Assembly (NCBI RefSeq): GCF_023149135.1
Contig: NZ_JAIWJX010000002.1
Span: forward strand, 1,116,001 to 1,180,000
DNA length: 64,000 nt
Source: Fictibacillus marinisediminis
GTDB lineage: Bacteria > Bacillota > Bacilli > Bacillales > Fictibacillaceae
Direction of reading: 5' to 3'
The notes beneath the pieces are model-generated. The model did not search any database, was not told the DNA's origin, and was given only the letters and a program-made list of their open reading frames with translations. Shown here piece after piece: positions 33,004 through 41,931 of this stretch (the first letter of the stretch is position 1; each line of letters opens with the position of its first letter). The position numbers and the translations under genes are program-made.

Positions 33004-33714
33004 ATTCTGCATCCTGATGGCCATGTCCGTAAAGCATAAGAAGAACGCTCGTATAGAGAGCCTTAAACCTTGCGAGTTCTTGGGTCTGAAGGTCGATTTC
33101 GCCATATACATGAAAGAACATCTCCCGGCCTTCTGGAGGAAGAAAACTGTAGACGATGGACAGGTCCACTGCAGGATGACCAATATGTACGTCTCCCCAG
33201 TCGATGATTCCCGAAACTTTCCCATTAGCATCCACTGTGATGTTGCGGATATGCAGATCTCCATGTACGAGAACTTCATGTCCAGCCGTTTCGTACGGTT
33301 CTGTAGCTTGAACGATTTGCTCAAGATCACCTACCCGTTCATAAAGCTGAAGATCCATAATTTCGTTTAAAAAGCCAAGCAGCTTTGGACGGCGATTCTC
33401 GACACCTAATCGGTCCAGCTCATCATAAGGCACTTGCAGGGACTTTGCCTGTTCTGCCGGAAACGCATGAAGTGCCCGAAGAAAACGGCCTAACGGCACC
33501 GCTGCAACTTGTTTTCAGTCTTTAAAAGGGGAACCGCGATCGCTCGGCGCGGAAACCGGAAAATATATTTTCCATTTACAGAATAAACAGTATTATCAAA
33601 CCCTTTGCCTATTTCATTGACTTCTCCGGATGCAAGTTCCGGGAACTGACCTTCAATGAGCTGTTTTGCCATAAAAGGTGATACAATTATTTCAGCATCC
33701 CACACATTTCCCAT
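32960..33714 (-). pseudogene. Aminoglycoside phosphotransferase (APH) family, internally deleted
   Basis: The N-terminal part (33714 down to about 33495) starts with GTG or ATG context MGNVWDAEIIVSPFMAKQLI, with the ATP-binding region VYSVNGKYIFRFPRR. The C-terminal part resumes in another frame with LGRFLRALHAFPAE and carries the catalytic loop VHGDLHIRN and the DFG-like IIDWGDVHIG. About 50 residues that normally lie between (the hinge after LLKTE) are missing, with a frameshift at the junction. The intact family phosphorylates antibiotics or other small molecules; this copy should be inactive. Confidence 0.82.
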
Positions 33715-33728
33715 TCAGAATCCCCCTC

Positions 33729-34377
33729 TTAAACCAATGATATTATTAATTTATACAATTGGACAGTGAAGTGGCAAGCAAAACCAAGCAGACAAAAGCC
33801 TGCCAGGAACATAGAGCTCCGCATGACACTGGGGCTCATCAGCCGTTTGGAGAAATGAACGGTAAATACAAGATTGAGGTTCCATAAGAACAAACCCAGA
33901 ATAATGGCAAAACTGCAGGCAAGAGAGAATACAACAGAGTGGGAAGAGGTTAAGATATTCAGGGAAGTTCCGAAAACACCAAACCAAAAAATGAGGGAAA
34001 TGGGGTTGGCAAGGGCGATCATTAACCCTGTTAGGTAGGCACTTCGCCGGTTCATATCGTTCTCTGTAGTTAGCTTTAAGTAAAAGGTTAAGGCTGAACC
34101 TATACTCTGCAATCCTAGATAGATTAATAGAATAATGCCAACTATGTACATGATTATTTGTATCCAGTTTACCTGCATGATTTCACCCAGGCCAAAATAA
34201 ATGCCGAGAAGGAGAAGAACATCCCCGGTAAGTCCTCCAAGCCCTACACACCAGGAAGCAAGGAATCCTTGTGTCAGCCCGCGTTTCATTACCTCTATAT
34301 TCATCGGCCCAATTGGTGCCGCCAGCCAGACTCAGTCCCAAAAAAATAAAATGTGTGAATGAAATGAAGAACTCCAT
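33729..34377 (-). pseudogene. LysE family exporter, single frameshift
   Basis: Reading from 34377, MEFFISFTHFIFLGLSLA is followed by a one-base insertion near 34320, after which the correct frame continues AAPIGPMNIEVMKRGLTQGF, the LysE/RhtB signature, through about five more membrane helices to the end at 33729. AAAGGGG precedes the 34377 ATG. Undoing the insertion gives a complete exporter of about 215 residues for amino acids or related solutes. The single-base lesion could be real or a read error. Confidence 0.82.
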
Positions 34378-34565
34378 GTCTGACCCCTTTCCTTGTCCTC
34401 TTTTCTACTGTATGCCTTTAGGGGGAGGAGACATGCGTTTTTATAGAAACAGGGTAATTGGATACTAGTTTGTATGAATGTTTTCGATATATGGAAATGT
34501 TTTAACCAGGAAGAAACGTGGAAGAGTACGGTGTGCACTTAAAATAAGTAAGGGAGGATTTTTTA

Positions 34566-36008
34566 GTGAAACCACATCAGCTCTATATTAATGGAGAATA
34601 TGGATCTTCCACTTCCAATGAAACGATTGATGTAGTAAATCCCTCGACTGAAGAGGTGATTTCAACCATATATAATGGAACAGAAGAAGACATCAACCGA
34701 GCGATCGAAGCAGCTTTTGAAGGACAGAAAAAATGGGAAAAAGTCCCGAGTATCCAGCGCGGCAAGGCTGTCCGAAAACTGGGAGACAAAATTCAGGAGA
34801 ACCGCGAGACTTTCGTTAAACTGCTGTCAGAAGAACAGGGAAAAAGCATAGAGGCAGCTGGAGGAGAGGTCGATACCGCGATTGAATACTTTTACTATAT
34901 GTCCGAATGGGCCCGCCGTATCGAAGGCGAGATTGTACCGAGCGATCGGCCAAATGAAAACATCTTTATATACCGTAAACCGATCGGAGTCGTTGCAGGA
35001 ATCGTTCCTTGGAATTTTCCGGTGTTTATTTTGGCAAGAAAGGTTGCAACAGCTCTTATCACAGGCTGTTCCATCGTCCTGAAGCCGAGTCAGCAGACGC
35101 CTAACACAGCAGCAGAATTCACGAAGCTGATTGACAGCATGAAGAATGAAATTCCTCCGGGTGTCTATAATTTTGTAACGGGCAAAGGTTCAGTGATCGG
35201 CAATGCGATGGCTACTCATCCTAAAGTAGGGATTGTCACCATGACTGGAAGCGTTGGTGCCGGATCTAAAGTGATGGAAGCGGCAGCGAAGAACATTACC
35301 AAAGTGAATCTTGAGCTGGGTGGAAAAGCACCAGCTATTGTCACCGAACACGCCGATCTGGATCTGGCGGTTGAGAAAATCAAAACGTCGAGAATTACGA
35401 ATGCTGGCCAGGCTTGTACGAACGCTGAGCGTGTCTATGTGCATGAAAAAGTGGCCGATGCGTTTATTGATAAAATGGTGAATGCGATGAGAGAGACAAA
35501 GGTAGGAAAGGCATCAGATAAAGATACTGAAATGGGGCCTCTGGTCAGCCAAAACCGTCTGGAAACTGTTCATGAGATGGTAGAGGGTGCTGTGAAAAGA
35601 GGTGCTAGAGTGCTGACAGGCGGCAAACGGGCAAATATCGAAAAAGGATACTTTTACGAACCGACGGTCATTACGAATGTCACCCAGGATATGAAGATCA
35701 TCCAAGAAGAAATCTTTGGACCTGTTCTTCCAGTAGTTACCTACAAAACGCTTGACGAGGCGATCGAATGGGCCAATGATTCCGATTACGGTCTTTCTTC
35801 TTCCATCTATACGGAAAACGTGCACGAAGCGATGAGGGCTGCCAATGAATTGAAATTTGGTGAAACCTTTGTAAACCGGGAAAACTTTGAAGCCATCCAG
35901 GGTTATCACGCTGGCCGCAGAAAATCTGGCCTTGGCGGCGCGGACGGAAAACATGGCGTGGAAGATTTCCTTGTGACACATGCTGTCTATATGGAATACA
36001 AAAACTGA
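34566..36008 (+). CDS. Aldehyde dehydrogenase (AldA/lactaldehyde or succinate-semialdehyde type)
   Basis: A 480-residue NAD(P)-dependent dehydrogenase oxidising an aldehyde to the acid. Visible motifs are VAGIVPWNFPVF (cofactor site), LKPSQQTP with the adenosine-phosphate-binding Lys, TGSVGAGSKV, the general base Glu in NLELGGKAP and the catalytic Cys in NAGQACTNAERV. Overall similarity is to E. coli AldA (lactaldehyde/glycolaldehyde), but succinate semialdehyde is also possible. The GTG start follows AAGGGAGG. Monocistronic, with a terminator after it. Confidence 0.9.
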   Translation: MKPHQLYINGEYGSSTSNETIDVVNPSTEEVISTIYNGTEEDINRAIEAAFEGQKKWEKVPSIQRGKAVRKLGDKIQENRETFVKLLSEEQGKSIEAAGGEVDTAIEYFYYMSEWARRIEGEIVPSDRPNENIFIYRKPIGVVAGIVPWNFPVFILARKVATALITGCSIVLKPSQQTPNTAAEFTKLIDSMKNEIPPGVYNFVTGKGSVIGNAMATHPKVGIVTMTGSVGAGSKVMEAAAKNITKVNLELGGKAPAIVTEHADLDLAVEKIKTSRITNAGQACTNAERVYVHEKVADAFIDKMVNAMRETKVGKASDKDTEMGPLVSQNRLETVHEMVEGAVKRGARVLTGGKRANIEKGYFYEPTVITNVTQDMKIIQEEIFGPVLPVVTYKTLDEAIEWANDSDYGLSSSIYTENVHEAMRAANELKFGETFVNRENFEAIQGYHAGRRKSGLGGADGKHGVEDFLVTHAVYMEYKN

Positions 36009-36025
36009 AAACAGCGCTAAAATCA

Positions 36026-36055
36026 GTCTGGCATATCATGTGCCAGGCTTTTTTA
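36026..36055 (+). terminator. Intrinsic terminator
   Basis: CTGGCA / TGCCAG stem followed by a T-run after the aldehyde dehydrogenase gene. Confidence 0.75.
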
Positions 36056-36134
36056 TGTGGAAATACTCATTGTTTAATGAAAGTTTTTATAATATTATAA
36101 TAAATATAAATTACAAAAAAAGGAATGAACGGTG

Positions 36135-37361
36135 ATGAAAAGGACTCCGTTTATCAGTTTCTGGATTGCAGAAACGAGCATATCCTTAGCCGACGTGGTC
36201 TATATCATGGCGGTTACGACATTTATCTATCAAAAAACGGGATCGGCATTAATTTCTTCATTATTCCCGCTTTTTCAGGCAGTTTCCCGTCTTTCTGCAG
36301 GATTTACGTCACCATTGCTGCTGAATAAATTTAAATTCAGCAAACTTCTCATTAGTCTGCAAGGGATTAAAGCACTGCTGCTCACTTTGTTTCTTATCGG
36401 ATTCGGTTCGATTGCCTCTCATATTATATGGCTGCTTGCATTTATCCTCATCATTTCTTTCATTGAAGGATGGGGGAGCCCTTTCCTCAGTTCGGTCGTA
36501 CCAAAAATAGTTCTGAGGGAAGAACTTGTAAAAGTAAACAGTTCTTTAGCGCTTACGAACCAATCTGTACAGATTGCAGGATACACATTTACAGGTTACG
36601 CAGTCATTAAATGGGGGCACAGTCCTGTATTGATCGTGACGGCTGCTCTCATGTGGCTGGCGGTAATCTGCTTAATCATTTGCAGCCGGTATTTTTATGA
36701 AAAAGAGGAGGTAAAACCTTTACCTTCAACGAAATGGGCCCTAATGAAAGAGGGCTGGATCTACTTGTGGAAGATTCCAACCCTGCGTATGGTGACGGTG
36801 ATGGATGCTATTGAAGGAGTGGCAGGTTCGATCTGGATCGGTGCGCTGACACTGATTTATGTAAAAGAGGTTTTACATAGGGGAGAGCAATGGTGGGGGT
36901 TCATAAACGCCAGCTATTATGCCGGAACGATTCTAGGCGGAATTTGCACGCTATGGCTGGCCAAAAGAATTCAGAAACATCTGATCTTAAGCATGGCAGC
37001 AGGATCATTCCTGTTCAGCCTGTTTACCCTTCTATATGGTTTAACCAGTGTTCCGTTCTTTGCACTTCTTTTGTGTGTTGCCATGGGGCCTGCCTATCAG
37101 CTCAGGGATGTTGCACAGCAAACAGCTTTCCAAACCAACATTGAGAGCGAGCATCTGCCCAAGGTATATGCCAGCAAAGGGATTCTAATGTCCATCATTA
37201 CGAGCCTATCTATATTTTTAATGGGCTTTGTAGCAGATGCAATCAACATCCGTGCCGTTTATATTCTTGGAGCTGCTCTAATTATGGTTTCTGCTGTCTT
37301 GTCTTTTTCCTTGCTGCAGGCAAAGAAAAAAGAGGTGGCAGATCTAAGCAGTCCTTTATAA
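36135..37361 (+). CDS. MFS transporter (macrolide-efflux-like)
   Basis: A 408-residue, 12-helix major facilitator protein, probably an exporter. Helix 1 begins ISFWIAETSISLADVVYIMA; the central cytoplasmic loop (about residues 190-215) is charged (YEKEEVKPLPSTKWALMKEG); helices 7-12 follow, with the motif GTILGGICTLWLAKRIQ. It resembles Mef-type efflux pumps in size and in the VNSSLALTNQSVQIAGY segment. A GTG directly before the ATG is also possible. The gene is followed 30 bases later by a YbaK-type gene in the same direction. Confidence 0.82.
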   Translation: MKRTPFISFWIAETSISLADVVYIMAVTTFIYQKTGSALISSLFPLFQAVSRLSAGFTSPLLLNKFKFSKLLISLQGIKALLLTLFLIGFGSIASHIIWLLAFILIISFIEGWGSPFLSSVVPKIVLREELVKVNSSLALTNQSVQIAGYTFTGYAVIKWGHSPVLIVTAALMWLAVICLIICSRYFYEKEEVKPLPSTKWALMKEGWIYLWKIPTLRMVTVMDAIEGVAGSIWIGALTLIYVKEVLHRGEQWWGFINASYYAGTILGGICTLWLAKRIQKHLILSMAAGSFLFSLFTLLYGLTSVPFFALLLCVAMGPAYQLRDVAQQTAFQTNIESEHLPKVYASKGILMSIITSLSIFLMGFVADAINIRAVYILGAALIMVSAVLSFSLLQAKKKEVADLSSPL

Positions 37362-37391
37362 TGGGAAGAAATCGGAAATAAGGAGAAGGAT

Positions 37392-37868
37392 ATGAAAAAA
37401 ACCAAAACGAACGCGATGAGAATACTGGACAAGGAAAAAATAGACTATGAAAATATGAGTTACAGTACAGAGGACGGCAAGAATGATGGGGTATCTGTGG
37501 CTCACAAAATAGGGCGTGAGCTGGGGGTTGTTTACAAGACACTGGTTGCCCAAGGCTCTGGCAAGGAATATTATGTTTTTGTCATACCGGTAGAAGCGGA
37601 GCTTGACCTAAAGAAAGCGGCCAAAGCGGTCGATGAAAAGAAAGTGGAAATGCTTCCTGTAAAAGAATTGCTGGCCGTTACAGGATATGTTCGAGGGGGC
37701 TGCTCGCCAGTAGGCATGAAAAAACTGCTTCCTACAATCATAGAAGAAGCGGCGAAAGCACAGGAGACCATCATCGTAAGCGGAGGGAAGATTGGACTGC
37801 AGATCGAACTGTCACCGAGAGATTTAGAAAACGTGACAAGAGCTAAATATGCAGCAATCACAAAATAA
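37392..37868 (+). CDS. ybaK: Cys-tRNA(Pro) deacylase, YbaK/EbsC family
   Basis: A 158-residue editing enzyme that hydrolyses Cys wrongly attached to tRNA(Pro). It has the YbaK signature: KTLVAQGSGKEYYVFVIP, the substrate-binding Lys region, and VTGYVRGGCSPVGMKKLLPT with the GxxSP loop, plus IIVSGGKIGLQIELSPRDL. GGAGAAGG precedes ATG. It probably shares a transcript with the MFS gene. A more distant paralog is at 57780. Confidence 0.9.
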   Translation: MKKTKTNAMRILDKEKIDYENMSYSTEDGKNDGVSVAHKIGRELGVVYKTLVAQGSGKEYYVFVIPVEAELDLKKAAKAVDEKKVEMLPVKELLAVTGYVRGGCSPVGMKKLLPTIIEEAAKAQETIIVSGGKIGLQIELSPRDLENVTRAKYAAITK

Positions 37869-38030
37869 ACAACGAAGGGGTGGAACCTTTATTCAGGGTT
37901 CTGCTTTTTTAATGGCAACCTTACATCATTGTAAGAAAGTGTAAGGTTTGCACATGGTAAGGGAGCCTCATTCCCTCATAAAATAGAAATAGAGGAAAAA
38001 GGATGATTCATTAAAAAAGGGGGACAAAAA

Positions 38031-38603
38031 ATGACACTTACACAATTTAATAATGAAACCTTCAGGAGTATCAATGATCTTGCTGGCAGCTTTTCTGCTG
38101 CAAACCCAGTCATGGTGTTTTTAGCGGAGTATATGCTCTATGCACTTGGGATCCTTGTTATCGCCTGCTGTTTCACTCGCTCCAACCGCAACCGGCTGAT
38201 GATTGTTTTTGCGATCGTGAGTTGTGGGATTGCAGAGATTCTTGGCAAACTTGCAGGTCTGCTCTATTCTCATCATCAGCCTTTTGCAGAACTGCCGAAC
38301 GTGCATCAGCTGGTCGAGCATGGTATTGATAATTCATTTCCAAGTGACCATGCCATCATCTTCTTTTCAATCTGTACCACCATTTGGCTCTTCAGAAGGA
38401 AGGAAGGCTTCATTTGTCTTCTGCTCGCTTTTTGCGTCGCTTTTTCACGCGTTTGGGTCGGTGTACATTATCCCATCGATGTGGCAACGGGGACATTGCT
38501 GGGTATTGTTTCATCAATGGTTGTCTATAAAACCATGTTTGCTAGTCGATTGGTTAAGCGTTATGCAGAAAGCGGTGTAAAGGAGAGAGTGGAGAACTTT
38601 TGA
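38031..38603 (+). CDS. bcrC: Undecaprenyl-diphosphatase, PAP2 family (BcrC type)
   Basis: A 190-residue membrane phosphatase that recycles undecaprenyl diphosphate for cell-wall synthesis and gives bacitracin tolerance. The three PAP2 motifs are in place: KLAGLLYSHHQPF, the FPSDHA motif with the proton-relay His, and SRVWVGVHYPIDV. About five membrane helices. Length and the N-terminus (FNNETFRSINDLAG) fit BcrC. A run of Gs (AAAAGGGGG) precedes ATG. Confidence 0.9.
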   Translation: MTLTQFNNETFRSINDLAGSFSAANPVMVFLAEYMLYALGILVIACCFTRSNRNRLMIVFAIVSCGIAEILGKLAGLLYSHHQPFAELPNVHQLVEHGIDNSFPSDHAIIFFSICTTIWLFRRKEGFICLLLAFCVAFSRVWVGVHYPIDVATGTLLGIVSSMVVYKTMFASRLVKRYAESGVKERVENF

Positions 38604-38660
38604 TAAGTTCTAATTAAAAATAAACAGGTAGAAATCCGTCGAATAGTGTCGCGTATAAAC

Positions 38661-38782
38661 GGCTTGAAAATAAAAGAGTAGTTTTTGAACATAAAAAAAA
38701 TTTTTTGAACATAAATCGGTATTTTTGAACATAAAACCTGAACATTTGAACATGAAAAATACGATTTTGAAGGTGAAAGGGG
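38661..38782 (+). repeat. Six helically phased direct repeats (TTTTTGAACATAAA type)
   Basis: Three perfect TTTTTGAACATAAA units start at 38682, 38702 and 38722; diverged units are centred on GAAAATAAA (38666), GAACATGAAA (38748) and GAAGGTGAAA (38769). The G of each unit falls at 38666, 38687, 38707, 38727, 38748 and 38769, spacings of 21, 20, 20, 21 and 21. That is two helical turns, so all units face the same side of the DNA. Confidence 0.8.
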
Positions 38783-38785
38783 CAT

Positions 38786-39004
38786 ATGAGCCCCTTACAG
38801 GAATCGTGGATGGGTCAAATGGTTGTCAAGTATCATAGATCCATAGAACGAAATTTCAGATCCCTGACAAGAGCGGGATTTGCAATACTCGCTCTGCGTG
38901 AAGGTACACCGCAAAGAGATAATTTCAGCAATGAGGAAGAGTTCCAACGCAGGCGGCGGATCCCTGTAGTTCTCGCTTTCTCTTGCATTAAAAAGAATAC
39001 ATAG
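38786..39004 (+). pseudogene. C-terminal fragment of a SAM-dependent methyltransferase
   Basis: The frame contains KYHRSIERNFRSLTRAGF, matching the YHRPxSTYFNALxEAGF segment near the C-terminus of small-molecule methyltransferases, followed by RRRRIPVVLAFSCIKK, equivalent to the RRPxFLxISAxK end. The Rossmann and SAM-binding parts are missing. An AAAGGGG lies before the ATG, possibly by chance. About 70 codons remain of a family usually 240-260 long. Confidence 0.55.
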
Positions 39005-39030
39005 CCCGTGAAAAGAAAGGAAGGGTTTCA

Positions 39031-39474
39031 TTGTCTGTACGAAGTGTTTTCATGAATGAAGAACACCTGGATGCATGTATTGAGCTGTATCAAAATGTTT
39101 TTAACAGCAGTCCGTGGAATGAGAGCTGGACCGTTGAAACGGCAAAGGAGAGGTTATCCGATTTGGTGAATACACCGAAGTTTCTCGGTTTTGTATTTTA
39201 TGAGAGCGGCCAGTTCATTGGCTTTATTGCGGGCAACAGTAAACGAACCTATAACGGAGTAACGTTCTATATAGCTGAACTTTGCGTGAACAACAAGATT
39301 CAAGGGAAAGGCTATGGAACTAAAATGCTGAATTGGTTTGAAGAAGAATTGAAAAGAAGAGAGATTCAAAGTCTTTATTTATTAACTTCCAAGGAAGGAC
39401 TGGCAGAAGCGTTTTACCTTAAAAATGGTTACAATGTGAACAATAACCGGATCGTCATGAGAAAAGAACTTTAA
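39031..39474 (+). CDS. GNAT acetyltransferase
   Basis: A 147-residue N-acetyltransferase. Motifs: FIGFIAGNSKRT (beta4), IAELCVNNKIQGKGYGTKML, with QGKGYG as the acetyl-CoA loop, and AEAFYLKNGYNVNNNRIVM at the C-terminus. The TTG start has AAGGAAGGG six bases upstream; the next in-frame ATG (codon 8) has no site. Acceptor unknown. Confidence 0.82.
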   Translation: MSVRSVFMNEEHLDACIELYQNVFNSSPWNESWTVETAKERLSDLVNTPKFLGFVFYESGQFIGFIAGNSKRTYNGVTFYIAELCVNNKIQGKGYGTKMLNWFEEELKRREIQSLYLLTSKEGLAEAFYLKNGYNVNNNRIVMRKEL

Positions 39475-39883
39475 GGAGGGAACCACAATGATCAAGATGG
39501 GTATACAGCAAAAGATGTAAATAATATATTCTTGTTCACTTGGTCTGATAGTTGCTTAATGTAAATGCAGCTTCCAATTATTAGGTTGATGGGAAAATGG
39601 ATTGTGTACATCAAGATCGGTGTTATACGTTTTTAATTTGTTACATAAATATATTCAGATGTATTTCAAGAAAGAGGAGGGGGTTCTGTGCACGATCATG
39701 ATATTGAACAAATAGAATGGTCCGACAGACAAGTTTATTCCACTTCTTAAGGAAGGCGTCTTTATGGTTCTTTTTTAGGTGGATTCTTTATGGATTGAGA
39801 TTTGTTGTGAACGAAGAGGAAAAACTCTCTTTAAATGAAAATCGTCTTTGAAATAAGTTAAACAAAGATCTAAATTCTCTGCC
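39475..39883. other. Gene-poor stretch with short coding scraps
   Basis: Short frames such as one with AAGAGGAGGGGG before GTG at 39688 end after about 20 codons. No family is recognisable. Probably eroded sequence at the left edge of the accessory region. Confidence 0.4.
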
Positions 39884-40102
39884 ATGGCCTACAACCTTCA
39901 AACTGATGAACTGCATTGGCAGGAAGTTGATGCTTTGAAGAATACAGAAAGCCATTATTATATTGGTCGAGCTATCTCAGCATTAGCAAATGATCCAAAG
40001 ATCATGGAGAAAAGTGGACAAGGGGTAAGGATTGGCGATCTGGCAAAAGAATATGGATTTACCGATATAGATGGGCGATATATCTATCCATTCAGCATTT
40101 AA
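39884..40102 (+). pseudogene. C-terminal fragment of a short-chain dehydrogenase
   Basis: ESHYYIGRAISALANDPKIM, then GDLAKEYGFTDIDGR, matches the C-terminus of a common SDR subgroup (ESPxYIGRAVAALAxDPxVM ... DLAREYGFTDVDG). The cofactor-binding and catalytic YxxxK parts are absent and no ribosome binding site precedes the fragment. Confidence 0.6.
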
Positions 40103-40122
40103 TGGTAGTAAAAGGTTCATAT

Positions 40123-40284
40123 ATGAAACAGATTGATGCCTATTCCCTCGTCGTTACGTTCTTGGCAACTTCTTTTGCTGTAACAGCTATTCCTGAAGCG
40201 ATAGTATTACAAACGAACTCAGCACGATTTTTAAAGAAAAAACAGGGAAATACGGTTATCTCAATGTTTGACGATAACTATTAA
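40123..40284 (+). CDS. Possible small protein, 53 aa, unknown
   Basis: From the ATG at 40123 the product starts MKQIDAYSLVVTFLATSFAV, with one hydrophobic segment, and ends SMFDDNY. A weak AAAGG lies before ATG. The frame also extends 7 codons upstream. It might be a genuine small protein or more debris; no family is recognised. Confidence 0.35.
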   Translation: MKQIDAYSLVVTFLATSFAVTAIPEAIVLQTNSARFLKKKQGNTVISMFDDNY

Positions 40285-40311
40285 ACAGAAGGGAAACAAC
40301 CAATTAAGATA

Positions 40312-40353
40312 AAATAAACGCAAAGCTAATTGCTTCGCGTTTATTTTGTGAGA
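40312..40353. terminator. Bidirectional terminator
   Basis: AAATAAACGC / GCGTTTATTT stem with T-rich flanks, between the small plus-strand frame and the minus-strand polyserine gene. Confidence 0.8.
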
Positions 40354-40396
40354 ATTATTTTACTGTAGTTGTGGGTGATCACCACTATTGGGCGGG

Positions 40397-40573
40397 TCAG
40401 CAACCTCTATTGAATAGTGTATGGGGACTTGAGCTTGAGCTTGAGCTTGAACTTGAACTTGAACTTGAGCTTGAACTGGAGCTGCGTTTTTTCACTTTTT
40501 TACATTTACATACTAATTTTACTTTTTTAGAAGAACGCTTACAACCACAGTGTTTTTTCTTTTTGGACGACAT
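40397..40573 (-). CDS. Lys/Cys-rich protein with a 19-serine tract, 58 aa
   Basis: On the minus strand a GGAGGG site sits six bases before ATG. The product starts MSSKKKKHCGCKRSSKKVK, continues with CKCKKVKKR, then 19 consecutive Ser residues and a short tail PHTLFNRGC. The Ser run is encoded mostly by alternating AGY and TCA codons, so the DNA is a 6-bp tandem repeat that could change length by slippage. CxC pairs and high Lys content resemble small cysteine-rich spore coat proteins, which is only an analogy. The opposite-strand Leu-Glu repeat frame is its shadow. Confidence 0.7.
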   Translation of the reverse strand: MSSKKKKHCGCKRSSKKVKLVCKCKKVKKRSSSSSSSSSSSSSSSSSSSPHTLFNRGC

Positions 40574-41427
40574 AAAAATCCCTCCAAGCCGTTATAAAGT
40601 GAGAAAAAAGGTTTAACCTTGTCTCTCACTTTATCTTATGCAGAAATCTAGTAATGCGTTTGGACAAGCTGGAAAAATCTCTTAAATAAAATGCTAGTTT
40701 ACAGAGCTAACCTCGTTTTGACGAGTACTTATTCCGATTTATCGTACGCCTCCGCCCGGATTTTTTACAATCATTTTCTAAATTTCCGATACTTTTGTTT
40801 ATTTTGTTGAAACTTAGGGCCCAAACCTTTTGAAAAGTGGGTTTTTTGTTATCATAAAGGTATTCAAGCAGATATAATGAAACATTGATTTTGGGCATGA
40901 GTTTTGGGATAGAAATTCTACTAAAAAGAGGCTTATCACAATCTCTTTTTTGACTCATCCCAAAAACGACTGTTTATGGTACCGGTTTAAGGATAGTGCT
41001 AAATTTTCTTTGTTCCGCAATCGGGCCAGATTGTTGAATAACATTTGTAAAGCTGGAGGTTTTGAATTGATTTATAAGCGTTCACAAATAAACATAATTG
41101 TTTCTTGGTTCGAAAAGTATTCATGGTAAATTCTATTCGAACAACTGTGTAGAGCACAAAAGCGCATCATTGTGTCGTCGATCCGAAATTCAGTATAAAT
41201 CTTAGCAAAAAGTTTCACAATGAGGTCATCATGATCTTTATAAGCTTTTCTGTCAAATAACAGCTAATCTATTATGTTTCAAATAATACTCTCATGCCCG
41301 TATTTCTATATAGATAATTTGGAAAAGATTTTTTATTCAATGTGTCGATTTTGGTGTTTCCCGTTCGTTGTATTTATAAAGAGGTCAATTAGGGGATTTG
41401 CCTCTAAAAAAGAAGGAGGAAATTTTT
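40574..41427. other. Gene-poor stretch
   Basis: No supported gene. It contains an AAGAG / CTCTT hairpin with a T-run at about 40924-40951 inside a longer imperfect pairing of TTTTGGGAT with ATCCCAAAA (40911-40975), and a CAATCGGGCCAGATTGTTG repeat copy at about 41018-41036. The remainder is AT-rich and without recognisable frames. Confidence 0.45.
41018..41036. repeat. CAATCGGGC / GATTGTTG repeat, collapsed copy
   Basis: CAATCGGGCCAGATTGTTG joins the left and right arms seen at 51403-51469 with almost no interior. Confidence 0.55.
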
Positions 41428-41781
41428 ATGCTGTTTATGCTGATTGTCAAAGCCTCGAAGAATTCGGAAGCCGGAAAGCTCCCGAGCTCTGAGCTCATTG
41501 AAGCCATGACGAAGTACAATGAGGAATTAGTTAAGGCAGGCGTGCGGGTTGCGGCTAAAGGACTTCATCCAAGTTCAAATGGGATTCGCCTTTCGTATCC
41601 GAAACCAGGGGAAAAGCCGGTGGTTACGGATGGTCCATTTACGGAATCAAAAGAATTGATTGCCGGGTTCATTCTGATTGATGTGAAGTCGAGGGAAGAA
41701 GCCATCGAGTGGGCCATGCGGATGCCGGACCCGCAAGGACATGGGGAAGGTCAGATTGAATTGCGTCAAGTATTTGAGTGA
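41428..41781 (+). CDS. YCII-related (DGPF) domain protein
   Basis: A 117-residue ferredoxin-like-fold protein of the YciI/DGPF family: MLFMLIVKASKNSEAG at the start, then VVTDGPFTESKELIAGFILI with the DGPF motif, and REEAIEWAMRMP. Function in the family is unknown; members sometimes accompany ECF sigma factors. ATG with AGGAGG is chosen over longer frames. Past the stop a shifted frame continues EAPELTEDPEMLAK, which looks like the lost C-terminus of longer relatives, so the gene may be slightly truncated. Confidence 0.82.
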   Translation: MLFMLIVKASKNSEAGKLPSSELIEAMTKYNEELVKAGVRVAAKGLHPSSNGIRLSYPKPGEKPVVTDGPFTESKELIAGFILIDVKSREEAIEWAMRMPDPQGHGEGQIELRQVFE

Positions 41782-41931
41782 GGCGCCGGAGCTGACCGAG
41801 GATCCAGAAATGTTGGCCAAGTAAGCGGAATTACGCGAGAAATCTGAGAAGGGAAGGCGATCGTGATCACCTCTAGAACCAAGCGTACCATTTAGGCAAT
41901 TTGTATTCGCTCCATATTCAAATGGATAATT

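Noticed and set aside
38661..38782. Possible CRISPR array from regularly spaced repeats
   Set aside because: Repeat period is only 20-21 bases with 6-7 base spacers and diverged units; no cas genes are in the window.
40371..40616. Plus-strand frame with a Leu-Glu dipeptide repeat
   Set aside because: It is the complement of the polyserine codons; the minus-strand frame has the ribosome binding site and protein-like ends, the plus-strand frame has none.
40707..40958. Minus-strand 83-codon frame
   Set aside because: Low-complexity, AT-driven composition, no start signals and no family.
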